A DNA stretch of 64,000 bases from Rhodopseudomonas telluris (GTDB lineage Bacteria; Pseudomonadota; Alphaproteobacteria; Rhizobiales; Xanthobacteraceae): assembly GCF_042432815.1 (NCBI RefSeq), contig NZ_JBHLWM010000008.1, positions 1,054,001 through 1,118,000 of the forward strand, read 5' to 3'. Below are positions 25,086 to 33,100 of the stretch, piece by piece (the first letter of the stretch is position 1; every line of letters starts with the position of its first letter). A program made the position numbers and the translations under genes. The notes beneath the pieces were generated by a model, which saw nothing but the letters and a program-made list of their open reading frames with translations, ran no database searches and was not told the DNA's origin.

Positions 25086-25164
25086 TCCTTTGGCTACCTC
25101 AACACGTCGACGCATGACATGAGAGTCGAATTTCTGCCCAATCGGAAGTGAACTTTCGCAAGTC

Positions 25165-25193
25165 ACGGAGGCGGCACCTAGTGCCGTCTCCGT
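25165..25193. other. Hairpin upstream of the OLD nuclease gene
   Basis: ACGGAGGCGGCAC, a three-base loop and GTGCCGTCTCCGT form a 13-base stem with one G-T pair. No T run follows, so it is not a typical terminator. It is 85 bases before the nuclease start and may be in its leader. Confidence 0.55.
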
Positions 25194-25277
25194 CAACTAA
25201 AGCCGAACAAAGCATGAATCACCGATAAGCTTACTGCCTCTGACGCTCCCGACGTCGATCCAAGAGAAGGCTTGCTG

Positions 25278-27296
25278 ATGCATCTGGTTAGAGCCCGCGT
25301 TCAAAATTATCGCAGCATCCGCGACACAGGCTTCTTCGAGGTCGAGCCCGGCAAGACCATAATGGTCGGCCCAAACGAGGCTGGGAAGTCAGCGGTCCTG
25401 CAGGCCTTGCAGCAGATCAATCCGCCCGGAGGCGTCAGAAAATTTGAGGTGCTTAGGGACTACCCTCGCGCCCTCTACAACGACATCACGACGAAGAAGG
25501 TCGATCCTGCAACAGTTATAGTCGCGACAGCTGCCTTCGCCTTGGACGAGGAAGACGAGGCACTGATCGAGCAGGAGTTCAGAGGCAAACAATACGTCTG
25601 CTATCGGTACATCGATAATAGCTGGAACCACTCGTTTGCCGACATCGCAATCCCGACCTTCGGCTGCTTGCGGAAGGATTTGGCACGCCTAGCCGCCCAT
25701 ATCGACGAACGTGCTCCAGCGACACCGGAAGGGTCCACGCCGAAGGAGACAGCGACCGCCGCAGTCGCGCGGATGACAACGGCATGGCACGACAGCACAG
25801 TCCTATATTCCAAGACCGCCGAGCAACTTCGGGAATGGCTCGATAAGGCCATTACCCTGATCGACGAGGATGACCAGAAGGAAGAGGAGCGCCTTGACCG
25901 TCTGCGTGCCGCAGCAGGTTATCATGGCCGCTACTCGGCAGCGCTCGCGACGATCAGGAAGCGGTTGCCGGTCTTAGTCTTGTTTAGCAACTACTTCCGC
26001 GTCAGGCCTGTCATCCACTTGGCCCATCTGGCGCAGCGCCTAGCTACGGGCGTACTCGACGACGAACAGTACGACTACGGCAACAGCTGTCTGCTCAGCC
26101 TGCTCGGCTTCACGGCGCAAGAACTGTCAGATCTGGGGCGGGCGACAGAGCCGAATGCATCTAACCCGCAGGAACTGAAGGATTACCGCGACCAGCTCGA
26201 TAAGCGCAGTTACCAGTTGAATGCAGCCAGCGTCCGGTTGACGAACGAGATTAGACGAGTTTGGAATCCTAACCCGGAGCGCGCAGAGGCCGACCGGCTG
26301 AGAGTCGTTGCAGACGGCCAGTATCTCAAGGTCGTGGTGGAAGACGACCTCGGCGTCGAGATCGAACTCGACCAGAGGTCGGAAGGCTTTCAGTGGCTGG
26401 TGTCCTTCTTCGTCGTGTTCTTCGCCGAGGCAGCAGACAAGCATGAGAATGCGATTCTTCTGCTGGACGAGCCAGGGCTGAGCCTTCACGCCCTCAAGCA
26501 GCGGGACTTCAGGGACACGGTCTCCAGGCTCGCGGAGGGCAACCAGACGATCTATTCCACCCATTCGCCGTTCCTGGTCGGGCCGGACGAGCTCGACCTA
26601 GTCCGAGTGGTGGAGATGAACGACAGGAAGGTCGGCACGAAAGTTCATACGACTGTAACCTCGACCGATCCCGCGGCGCTTCTTCCGCTCCAGGAAGCAT
26701 TGGGATACGACCTCGCCCAAAGCCTGTTCGCGAACCAGCGCAACCTGATCTTGGAGGGGCTGACTGACTTCTGGTATGTGGAGGCTACGGCTGCGCTTCT
26801 GGCCGACGCTGGCGTCGTGCGGCTTAACGACAAGATCGCTCTGGTCCCCGCCAACACCGCCAGCAAGGTCATCTACTTCGCCACAATCCTGCACGCCAAT
26901 GGGCTGAAGGTCGCGGCATTGCTCGACTCAGACGCCGCCGGCGACCAGGCCGCTAAGCAGGAAATCCTCGTTCACACGTTGGGCAACAAGGGCATTCTCC
27001 GGACCAAAGATCACCTGATCGGCGCTGTTCCCAAGGCCGAAATCGAGGACCTGCTCCGGCAGACGCTGGTCCGAGTGGCGAAGGAGGCCTGTGGCTGGGA
27101 CATCGCGAAGGAGGCCGCGGCGCAACCCGACAGGCCACTCGTCGATATCCTCGACAAGGTCTCGGGGTTCTCCAAATACAAATTGGCGAAAGCATACGTC
27201 CGCTGGACGCGAGACCATTTGGCATCCGATCTGACTGAGGACGAGCGGAAGCAGTGGAAGAAGCTGATCGACGCGATCAACAGCGCACTGAAGTAA
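25278..27296 (+). CDS. OLD-family ATPase / TOPRIM nuclease
   Basis: This 672-residue protein has an SMC/RecF-type ATPase at the N-terminus: VQNYRSIRDT, then Walker A GPNEAGKS (about 31-38). It continues with a long helical insert and Walker B ILLLDEPGLSLH with a YSTHSPFLV segment. The C-terminal part is a TOPRIM nuclease: LILEGLTDFWYVEA has the glutamate, and AALLDSDAAGD has the D-x-D pair. OLD nucleases cut DNA, and related proteins (GajA of Gabija, OLD of phage P2) give phage defence. There is no UvrD-like helicase (GajB) gene after it, so this is a stand-alone class. ATG 25278 is chosen with AGAAGG before it. It is the likely cargo next to the Tn7-like module. Confidence 0.88.
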   Translation: MHLVRARVQNYRSIRDTGFFEVEPGKTIMVGPNEAGKSAVLQALQQINPPGGVRKFEVLRDYPRALYNDITTKKVDPATVIVATAAFALDEEDEALIEQEFRGKQYVCYRYIDNSWNHSFADIAIPTFGCLRKDLARLAAHIDERAPATPEGSTPKETATAAVARMTTAWHDSTVLYSKTAEQLREWLDKAITLIDEDDQKEEERLDRLRAAAGYHGRYSAALATIRKRLPVLVLFSNYFRVRPVIHLAHLAQRLATGVLDDEQYDYGNSCLLSLLGFTAQELSDLGRATEPNASNPQELKDYRDQLDKRSYQLNAASVRLTNEIRRVWNPNPERAEADRLRVVADGQYLKVVVEDDLGVEIELDQRSEGFQWLVSFFVVFFAEAADKHENAILLLDEPGLSLHALKQRDFRDTVSRLAEGNQTIYSTHSPFLVGPDELDLVRVVEMNDRKVGTKVHTTVTSTDPAALLPLQEALGYDLAQSLFANQRNLILEGLTDFWYVEATAALLADAGVVRLNDKIALVPANTASKVIYFATILHANGLKVAALLDSDAAGDQAAKQEILVHTLGNKGILRTKDHLIGAVPKAEIEDLLRQTLVRVAKEACGWDIAKEAAAQPDRPLVDILDKVSGFSKYKLAKAYVRWTRDHLASDLTEDERKQWKKLIDAINSALK

Positions 27297-27342
27297 GTCG
27301 CTCGACGATGGAACGTCCGCTCTCCACACATCGTAAGCGAGC

Positions 27343-27429
27343 GTAGCCCGGATGCAGCGAAGCGAAATCCGGGGTCTTGAGCTGATCGAGACGCCGCACC
27401 CGGATTGCGCTGCGCTTCATCCGGGCTAC
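27343..27429. repeat. Palindromic repeat (REP-like), copy 1
   Basis: Arms GTAGCCCGGATG and CATCCGGGCTAC enclose an inner imperfect palindrome. The same type recurs at 27506, 29344 and 32871. It is typical of intergenic palindromes of Bradyrhizobium/Rhodopseudomonas genomes. It lies after the OLD gene. Confidence 0.75.
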
Positions 27430-27505
27430 TGATCATCACTCCGCCGCCGCCCTCTGCGCCTGCGGCCTGACGAACGCCACCACCGCGTCGGCGGCCTCAG
27501 CAAGC

Positions 27506-27590
27506 GTAGCCCGGATGGAGCGAAGCTTGATCCGGGACCTTGGGGGTGCCGAGGGCTCCCCCGGATTGCGCTTCGCTCCATCCGGGCTAC
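27506..27590. repeat. Palindromic repeat (REP-like), copy 2
   Basis: It starts with GTAGCCCGGATGGAGCG and ends with the inverted arm CGCTCCATCCGGGCTAC. It is arranged in tandem with copy 1, about 75 bases away. The stretch 27297-27730 holds no gene beyond these repeats. Confidence 0.75.
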
Positions 27591-27730
27591 GGGACTATTC
27601 ATGAACGAGCGTGGAGCCGTAGGACAGATTAGTGCAGCGTAATCCGCTTAGTGCATCGTAATCCGCCGCTCACCGCGCGGCAGCGCAGTACGCTTCGCTC
27701 TTGCGCCCTATGAATTGTGAGAGTCGCTGC

Positions 27731-28033
27731 ATGCGAAGATTCCTCGACTCCGTGTCTCGCCGGTCCGTCGTGCTGCTGGGCGCCTTGTGCCTGATCGTGG
27801 CGATCGTGCTCGTGGCGGTCCAGCTCCGCAATTGGGGCTTCATCAGCTCCACGCACTATCTTGCCTGGGCGGCATTCGCGATGAATCTCGGCGTGTCTGC
27901 CCTTGGCCTGCTGACGCCGGAACGCCTCTGGTGGATTGCGAATGCGATCCTGAGCGCTCTCGCGATGCCTCTGATCGGAGCCTCGACGGTTCCCACCGCG
28001 ATCGTCACACTCGTCCAGTTGTTCTGGAACTGA
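27731..28033 (+). CDS. Small integral membrane protein, function unknown
   Basis: This is a protein of about 100 residues with three hydrophobic segments: VVLLGALCLIVAIVLVAVQL, YLAWAAFAMNLGVSALGLL, and ILSALAMPLIGAS running into TAIVTLVQLFW. The start (MRRFLDSVSRRS) gives a basic cytoplasmic tip; an ATG 21 bases upstream is possible. I do not recognise a family. It stands alone between palindromic repeats and a secreted-protein gene on the same strand, about 240 bases away. Confidence 0.55.
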   Translation: MRRFLDSVSRRSVVLLGALCLIVAIVLVAVQLRNWGFISSTHYLAWAAFAMNLGVSALGLLTPERLWWIANAILSALAMPLIGASTVPTAIVTLVQLFWN

Positions 28034-28274
28034 TCTCCGCAGAAGGCGCAGCCCATCGGGTGGATGAGCGCAGCCCCATCCGCCGATCGACCTCGACGGC
28101 GCCATCCGCTTCGCGATTGCGCCGGACAGCCATCCACCCGTGAACCATCTCCCCCACCCGCGCGTCTCACCATGAGCTTTGCTCGCGCCGGTGCGGCAGG
28201 GTTCGGCCGGACGCTGTCGCGCCGGCGCCCGCTCTATGGTTGCGGAACGACCGGCGCCTATCGGGAGATCTTCC

Positions 28275-28754
28275 ATGCGTCTCGCTTTTGCCGGCACGCT
28301 GGTGCTGGCCGTCTCGTTGTCCTCGGCGGCGTCGGCGGCCGAGGTCCGGTGGATATCGACCAAGGCACCGCTCGAACTGCTCGGCATGCCCGCCGGTGAG
28401 GAAGAGGCTGACGATGTGCTGCGCCTGACCTGCCTGAAGGGCGGCGCGGTGCAGGTCGGGCTGGGCGGCTACAAGAGCCTCGGCAAGGGCAAAGGCGAGC
28501 CGCTGAGCGTTACCCTTGCCAGCGCCAACGCTTCGGTGACGTTGAAGGGCAAGTCCACGCTCAGCAAGAATTCCGAGATGACGGGGGCTTACGAACTGCG
28601 CGCCGATCTGGCGGCCGGCGAGGTTGCGGCCCTCACCAGCGTGCTCACGGACGGCACCGCGATCCGCGTGTCGGGGGCGATGAAGGACACCTGGTCGGCC
28701 AAAGGCCTGAAAGCCGTCGCGCAGGGATTCATCGCGGGCTGCGCCAGGAACTAG
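28275..28754 (+). CDS. Secreted hypothetical protein
   Basis: This 159-residue protein has a clear signal peptide: MRLAFAGTLVLAVSLSSAASAAE, with cleavage after ASA. The mature part is beta-rich with short repeats (LSVTLASANASVTLKG, GAYELRADLAAGEVAALTS) and two cysteines (LTCLKG and GCARN) that could form a disulfide. It should be periplasmic. No family is recognised. ATG 28275 is chosen because it gives the signal peptide; the open frame extends upstream without sense. Confidence 0.7.
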   Translation: MRLAFAGTLVLAVSLSSAASAAEVRWISTKAPLELLGMPAGEEEADDVLRLTCLKGGAVQVGLGGYKSLGKGKGEPLSVTLASANASVTLKGKSTLSKNSEMTGAYELRADLAAGEVAALTSVLTDGTAIRVSGAMKDTWSAKGLKAVAQGFIAGCARN

Positions 28755-28909
28755 CCAGCACGCCTAGCCGGGATGAAGCAAGCGTCGTCCGCAAGAGCGC
28801 GGCGACATGCGCCGTTCGGCCGGGCTAAAATGTCCCGCATCTCGCCGCACTCATGCGGCACCTTGCCGGATGCTTCCCCCGACGCGGGCCGATTTGAAGG
28901 ACACTGCCG

Positions 28910-29335
28910 ATGACCGAGACCACGACTGCCGACGGCCCCCGGCCGCTCGCCGAGATCGCGAGCTATCATGCGCACATCTACTACGACCCGGCGGCGACGC
29001 GGCCCGTGGCGGAGCGGCTGGTCGGGTGGATCGGCGAGCGGTTTGCGGTGCAGGTCGGGCGCTGGCACGACGTCCGGGTCGGGCCGCATGACGGCGCGAT
29101 GATCCAGATCGCGTTTGCGACCGAGGTGTTCGCCAGTCTGGTGCCGTGGCTGATGCTCAATCACGGCGGGCTGAGTATTCTGGTTCATCCCAATACGACG
29201 AACCCGCGGCGGGACCATACGGCCGATCCGTTCTGGATCGGCCCCGCGCTTGCGATCCATGACGACAAGCTGCCGACCGAGGCGACGGCCGAGTCCGCGC
29301 CGCTGGTGAACACCACACCACATCTGTCGCCGTAG
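28910..29335 (+). CDS. DOPA 4,5-dioxygenase family protein
   Basis: This 141-residue protein has the motifs of the small DOPA 4,5-dioxygenase-like family: ASYHAHIYYDP near residue 18, RVGPHDGAMIQIAF, PWLMLNHGGLSILVHPNT and a late H in RRDHTADPFWIG. The conserved histidines would bind metal. The fungal/plant relatives open the ring of DOPA; most bacterial members have no proven substrate. The length is normal for bacterial members. It stands alone, followed by a palindromic repeat. Confidence 0.85.
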   Translation: MTETTTADGPRPLAEIASYHAHIYYDPAATRPVAERLVGWIGERFAVQVGRWHDVRVGPHDGAMIQIAFATEVFASLVPWLMLNHGGLSILVHPNTTNPRRDHTADPFWIGPALAIHDDKLPTEATAESAPLVNTTPHLSP

Positions 29336-29343
29336 GCGTAAGC

Positions 29344-29428
29344 ATAGCCCGGGTGAGCGCAGCGATACCCGGGGTCTTCGCGCTGCGGAGAGGCTGCTCC
29401 CGGATGTCGCTGCGCTCATCCGGGCTAC
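29344..29428. repeat. Palindromic repeat (REP-like), copy 3
   Basis: It starts TAGCCCGGGTGAGCGCAGCG and ends with the inverted arm CGCTGCGCTCATCCGGGCTA. It lies just after the DOPA-dioxygenase-like gene, between convergent genes, where it could act as a terminator. Confidence 0.75.
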
Positions 29429-29463
29429 GCGACTACGCGACGGGTCGCTACGGGACGGCGCGC

Positions 29464-30636
29464 CTACGCGCCGCGATGCACCGTCCGGTCGCGCCCCTCC
29501 GCCTTCGCCCGATACAGCCGGCTGTCCGCCATCTTGTACAGCGCGGTCCAGTCGCCGGCCTCGCGGAGCGTCGCGACGCCGAAGCTTGCCGTCACCAGCC
29601 TGTCGCCCAGATCGGGAATGCGGCCCTGCGCGATGGTCTTGCGCAGCCGCTCGGCGCAGTCGGTGGCGTCGGTCAGCGAGGCGTCCGGCAGGAACACCGC
29701 GAACTCCTCGCCGCCGAGACGGCCGACGAGATCGTGTTTGCGCGCGGTGCGGCGCAGGATCGCGCCGATCTGCTTCAGCACGACATCGCCGACGTCGTGA
29801 CCGAAACTGTCGTTGATCGATTTGAAATGATCGACGTCGCACAGGATCAGCGCCGCCCCTTCGGGCGCGCGACGCATCGGCGCCGCGATCTCGGCCTCGA
29901 AGCCGCGGCGGTTGAGCAATCCCGTCAGATGATCGAGATCCCGTTCGCGGCGCAGATCGTCCATCACGTCCGACACCGCCGCCGCCAGGATGGCCATCGC
30001 CAAGGCAGCGCCGAGCACGGCGATCGACAGCTGCAGCGTCTGCCAGAACACCGAGTCGGCAAAGCCGAGTGGACCACCTGACGGAGCCGACACGCCGACC
30101 GTGAACACAGTGCGGGGAAAGAAGTGCAGCCCGAACAGCAGCAGCGTCCAGAACAGGATGCGATCGACCAGCCGGCCGCTGCGCAGGCGCGACAGTCTCA
30201 GCGCGGCGACGCACAGCAGCAGCCCGTAGCCGAAGTTCTGCACATAGATGCGCGCCAGCAGGCTGCGATCGACATAGAAGAAGTAATACAGCGCCAGCGA
30301 GAACGCGGCGAAGATCGCGACGTCGATCCACACGCCGAACGCCCTGCCCGACCGGATCAGCACGCCTTCGACCGCCGCGATGACGGCGCAGGTGTAGAGC
30401 GCGCCCGACACCATCGCATTCAAACCGGTGTCGCGCGGCACGTACAGGATCTGGCTCGAGGCGCCGAGCGCGAACAGCGCACACGCCGCGGCCAGCACGC
30501 CGAGATACGGCCGCCGGTCGTAGCTCCACGCCGCCAGAAACGCCAAGCCGAACACGCCGATGATGCCTGGCCCGATCAGGGACAGCGTGACTCTGACAAC
30601 CGAACCCTGCATCTCGAACGTCGCGACCCCACCCAT
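29464..30636 (-). CDS. Membrane-bound diguanylate cyclase (GGDEF)
   Basis: This protein of about 390 residues has seven or so membrane segments in its first 220 residues (for example VTLSLIGPGIIGVFGLAFLAAW and LQLSIAVLGAALAMAILAAAV). A GGDEF domain follows: DLDHLTGLLNRRGFEAEI, ILCDVDHFKSINDSFGHDVGD and the active-site motif GGEEF. It should make cyclic di-GMP from two GTP at the membrane. No RxxD-type inhibitory site is obvious before GGEEF (LVGRLGGEEF). The membrane part is probably a sensor. ATG 30636 is preferred over 30687. It stands alone. Confidence 0.85.
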   Translation of the reverse strand: MGGVATFEMQGSVVRVTLSLIGPGIIGVFGLAFLAAWSYDRRPYLGVLAAACALFALGASSQILYVPRDTGLNAMVSGALYTCAVIAAVEGVLIRSGRAFGVWIDVAIFAAFSLALYYFFYVDRSLLARIYVQNFGYGLLLCVAALRLSRLRSGRLVDRILFWTLLLFGLHFFPRTVFTVGVSAPSGGPLGFADSVFWQTLQLSIAVLGAALAMAILAAAVSDVMDDLRRERDLDHLTGLLNRRGFEAEIAAPMRRAPEGAALILCDVDHFKSINDSFGHDVGDVVLKQIGAILRRTARKHDLVGRLGGEEFAVFLPDASLTDATDCAERLRKTIAQGRIPDLGDRLVTASFGVATLREAGDWTALYKMADSRLYRAKAEGRDRTVHRGA

Positions 30637-30859
30637 TGAAGCCCGCGTGTTGTGCCGCGATCCCCTGTCTAAATCCACACCACGCACGGCGCAATTTTAG
30701 CAAAGTGCCGGTCCTCGGTGGGTCAGGGCACGCCGCGCCGTGCCCGCGTCCGGCGTCCCGGCGCGGAGTCCTTGCGCGACGGCGCGCCGCGCTTCGCCCA
30801 GCCGACGAAGCAAAGACGCGGATCGCCCTGCTTGACAATAGTCCTATTGTGATTATAGT

Positions 30860-30955
30860 CCGCACCGTCCTGTCCGTGAGGGGCGCTTTCGCGAGGCGTC
30901 GGTCAGCGGGACAGATCGGCGGGCCGGGTCACCGGTCCGGAACGATGGTTCGAGG
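30860..30955. repeat. Dispersed repeat, copy A
   Basis: About 96 bases match 36426-36522 with only a handful of differences. Shared parts include TGTCCGTGAGGGGCGCT and GGGTCACCGGTCCGG. Both copies are outside genes and in the same orientation. Confidence 0.8.
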
Positions 30956-31471
30956 ACGCCGGCCCTGTGCCGGGGGAGTCGAATGGACGCGGCGTCCTGC
31001 GCGTTGCGGTTCGCACCCGCACGTCCGGGAGGCGTCGGGGACCCGTCCGGGCCTACTACGAGGCTCTGCGACTTGTTAGTTCGCTGGACGTGGGCAGGCG
31101 AAGGCGGCGTAATCCGCCGGATCAGTGGGGTTTCATTACCCTTGCCTGCTCCCGGAAGCACGGGCCCGACAGCCTAAAACCGCCGCGGTGGGCGCGCCGG
31201 AAGGCGTTGCGCGATGGTCCGCAAAGCCATCGCGAACCTCACCACCTTTGCGCCGACGGCGCGCCCCCGCCCCTCGCTGCGAAGCGACGGGTGCACAACT
31301 CGGGCTCCTTGGAGCCGCGAGACCGATCGCGCGTGGCTGTCCGATCCTTGAAGGACGTCGCGCAGCGGCGCGATCAGTTCGGCGGATGGCGACGCCCGAG
31401 CGCGGTGATACTCGGCTCATTTGATACGCGGCTCTGCAAGCGACGCCGTGCCAGCGCACGCACGATGAATA

Positions 31472-31496
31472 GGAACGTCGCGCAGCGCAGGCGGTT
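31472..31496 (+). promoter_or_regulatory. Candidate EcfG (general stress) promoter
   Basis: GGAAC (31472-31476) is followed after 17 bases by GTT (31494-31496), close to the GGAAC-N16/17-CGTT pattern of EcfG-type sigma factors; the C of the -10 box is G here. It is 40 bases before a catalase start, a typical stress-regulated target. Confidence 0.4.
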
Positions 31497-31536
31497 GAGC
31501 CCGCACGCGCCGAGCCCCTTTCACAGAAAGTTTGCC

Positions 31537-32826
31537 ATGTATCACCACGTCAAAAAGCTGATGTTCACCGTCCGCGTCGACGAACCCGACGTCCGCTTCG
31601 GCAACATGCTGCTCGAGCAATTCGGCGGCGCCAATGGCGAGTTGGCGGCCGCGATGCAGTATTCGATTCAGGGGCTCAATTGCGAAGATCCGGATCGCAA
31701 GGACCTGCTGATGGATATCGGCACCGAGGAGCTCAGCCATCTCGAAGTCGTCGGCTGCCTGGCGCGGATGCATCTAAAGCCGTCGAAATTCGACCGACAG
31801 GCTGCCGAGGCCGATCCGTTGATCGCCATCGCCGGCGGCGGCGGCGTCAATCTGTTCAACTCGCAGGGCAATCCCTGGACCGCGGACTATCTGAAGATTA
31901 CCGGCGAACTCGACGTCGATCTGCGCAGCAACATTGCCGCAGAGGCGCGCGCCAAGATCGTCTACGAGCGGCTGATCAATTTCTGCGACGATGCCGGCAC
32001 CAAGGACGCGCTGCAATTCTTGATGACGCGCGAAATCACCCACATGAAGGCGTTCGCCGCGGCGCTCGAAAGCATGAAGAAGCCGGCGTTCTCGATCGGT
32101 GCGATCGCGCCGACGCCGGGGCTGGTCGATCAGTACTTCAACGACTCCACCGGCAGCGGCGACGAAGGCGAGATCGATACGCGCGGCCCGTGGAACGAGG
32201 GCGGCGACTGGGAATACGTGTCCTCGCCCGCGCTGCAGCAGCCCGTCGGTGACGACGCCGCGACGCCGATCAAGGCCGAAAGTGCGCCCCCGCCGGGCGA
32301 CGAGGAGATGAACGACCTGCTGGTCGACGAGCTGCGCGACATCCTTCACGCCGAGAAGCAACTGCTGAAGGCGCTGCCCAAGATGACGAAGGCCGCGCGC
32401 TTCGATCGGCTGCGCGACTTGTTCGAGCTGCATCTGCAGGAGACCGAGCAACAGGTCGAGCGTCTCACCGAATGCCTGTCGCTGCTCGGCGCGCCGGCGC
32501 GCGCCAAGCCGTGCAAGGGCATGATGGGTCTGGTCGAGGAAGGCCAGGAGGTGATGGCGGAAGGCGAAGCCAAGTCCGATGCCGCCGCCGATCTCGGCCT
32601 GATCGGGGCCGCGCAGCGGGTCGAGCACTACGAGATCTCCGCCTACACCACGGCCAAAAACCTCGCGCAGCAGCTTCGGCATTCTGCGATCGTCGCGCTT
32701 CTCTCCGCGTCGCTGGCCGAAGAGCAGAACGCCGACCAGCTGCTCAATCAGGTCGCCCGCACCCTGATGTCGGTCGCCAAAATGCCGGCCGCGATCGAGC
32801 AGAGCGAGGTCGACGAAGAAGCCTGA
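31537..32826 (+). CDS. Manganese catalase fused to a YciE/DUF892 ferritin-like domain
   Basis: This is a 429-residue fusion. Residues about 1-235 are a manganese catalase with di-metal ligands in NGELAAAM (Glu35) and GTEELSHLE (Glu65, His68), and a second pair in AEARAKIVYERL and TREITHMKAF. Residues about 255-425 are a YciE/YciF-type (DUF892) four-helix protein: MNDLLVDELRDILHAEKQLL and VEHYEISAYTTAKNLAQ. The catalase would break down hydrogen peroxide; YciE-like proteins are stress-linked ferritin-like proteins. The start MYHHVKKLMF is the normal catalase N-terminus, so the longer open frame from 30967 is not used. A candidate EcfG promoter lies upstream. Confidence 0.88.
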   Translation: MYHHVKKLMFTVRVDEPDVRFGNMLLEQFGGANGELAAAMQYSIQGLNCEDPDRKDLLMDIGTEELSHLEVVGCLARMHLKPSKFDRQAAEADPLIAIAGGGGVNLFNSQGNPWTADYLKITGELDVDLRSNIAAEARAKIVYERLINFCDDAGTKDALQFLMTREITHMKAFAAALESMKKPAFSIGAIAPTPGLVDQYFNDSTGSGDEGEIDTRGPWNEGGDWEYVSSPALQQPVGDDAATPIKAESAPPPGDEEMNDLLVDELRDILHAEKQLLKALPKMTKAARFDRLRDLFELHLQETEQQVERLTECLSLLGAPARAKPCKGMMGLVEEGQEVMAEGEAKSDAAADLGLIGAAQRVEHYEISAYTTAKNLAQQLRHSAIVALLSASLAEEQNADQLLNQVARTLMSVAKMPAAIEQSEVDEEA

Positions 32827-32870
32827 GACCGAGCGGAAGCCGGCGCCCCGCGCGCCGGCTTCGTAGCTTC

Positions 32871-32948
32871 GTAGCCCGCGTGAGCGCAGCGATACGCGGG
32901 ACCCCACGCCTCAGAATTCCCGCATGTCGCTTCGCTCATGCGGGCTAC
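32871..32948. repeat. Palindromic repeat (REP-like), copy 4
   Basis: It starts GTAGCCCGCGTGAGCGCAGCG and ends with an inverted arm CGCTCATGCGGGCTAC. It follows the catalase fusion gene and may act as its terminator. It is a sequence variant (CGCGTG/CATGCG) of the other three copies. Confidence 0.75.
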
Positions 32949-33100
32949 GGGCTGCAACCATCAACGAGTCGCGCCGCGAATTCGTTCGAATTGTCACATC
33001 GCCAACGAGGATCTTGTAAAGCTCCGACTTGTAAGCTCTCGCTCAACAGCACAGCTATCAAATGATAGGTGTATGGTGCAGCGAGGGAGTGATCGATTTG

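Larger units (their letters stand above)
30637..31536. other. Long non-coding region with a dispersed repeat
   Basis: About 900 bases have no supported gene, although one frame stays open through it into the catalase gene. It contains a repeat (30860-30955) that recurs at 36426 and further short inverted stretches. It has the look of composite repetitive DNA common in this bacterial group. Its right end carries the promoter region of the catalase gene. Confidence 0.5.

Noticed and set aside
25278..27296. Gabija defence system
   Set aside because: The OLD-type nuclease has no UvrD-like helicase gene beside it; intergenic repeats and unrelated genes follow.
28751..30865. Long minus-strand frame of 704 codons
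   Set aside because: It overlaps the diguanylate cyclase in another frame and reads as arginine-rich nonsense.
30967..31536. N-terminal extension of the catalase fusion
   Set aside because: The frame is open, but the translated part is arginine-rich repeat DNA. The normal catalase start MYHHVKKL is at 31537.
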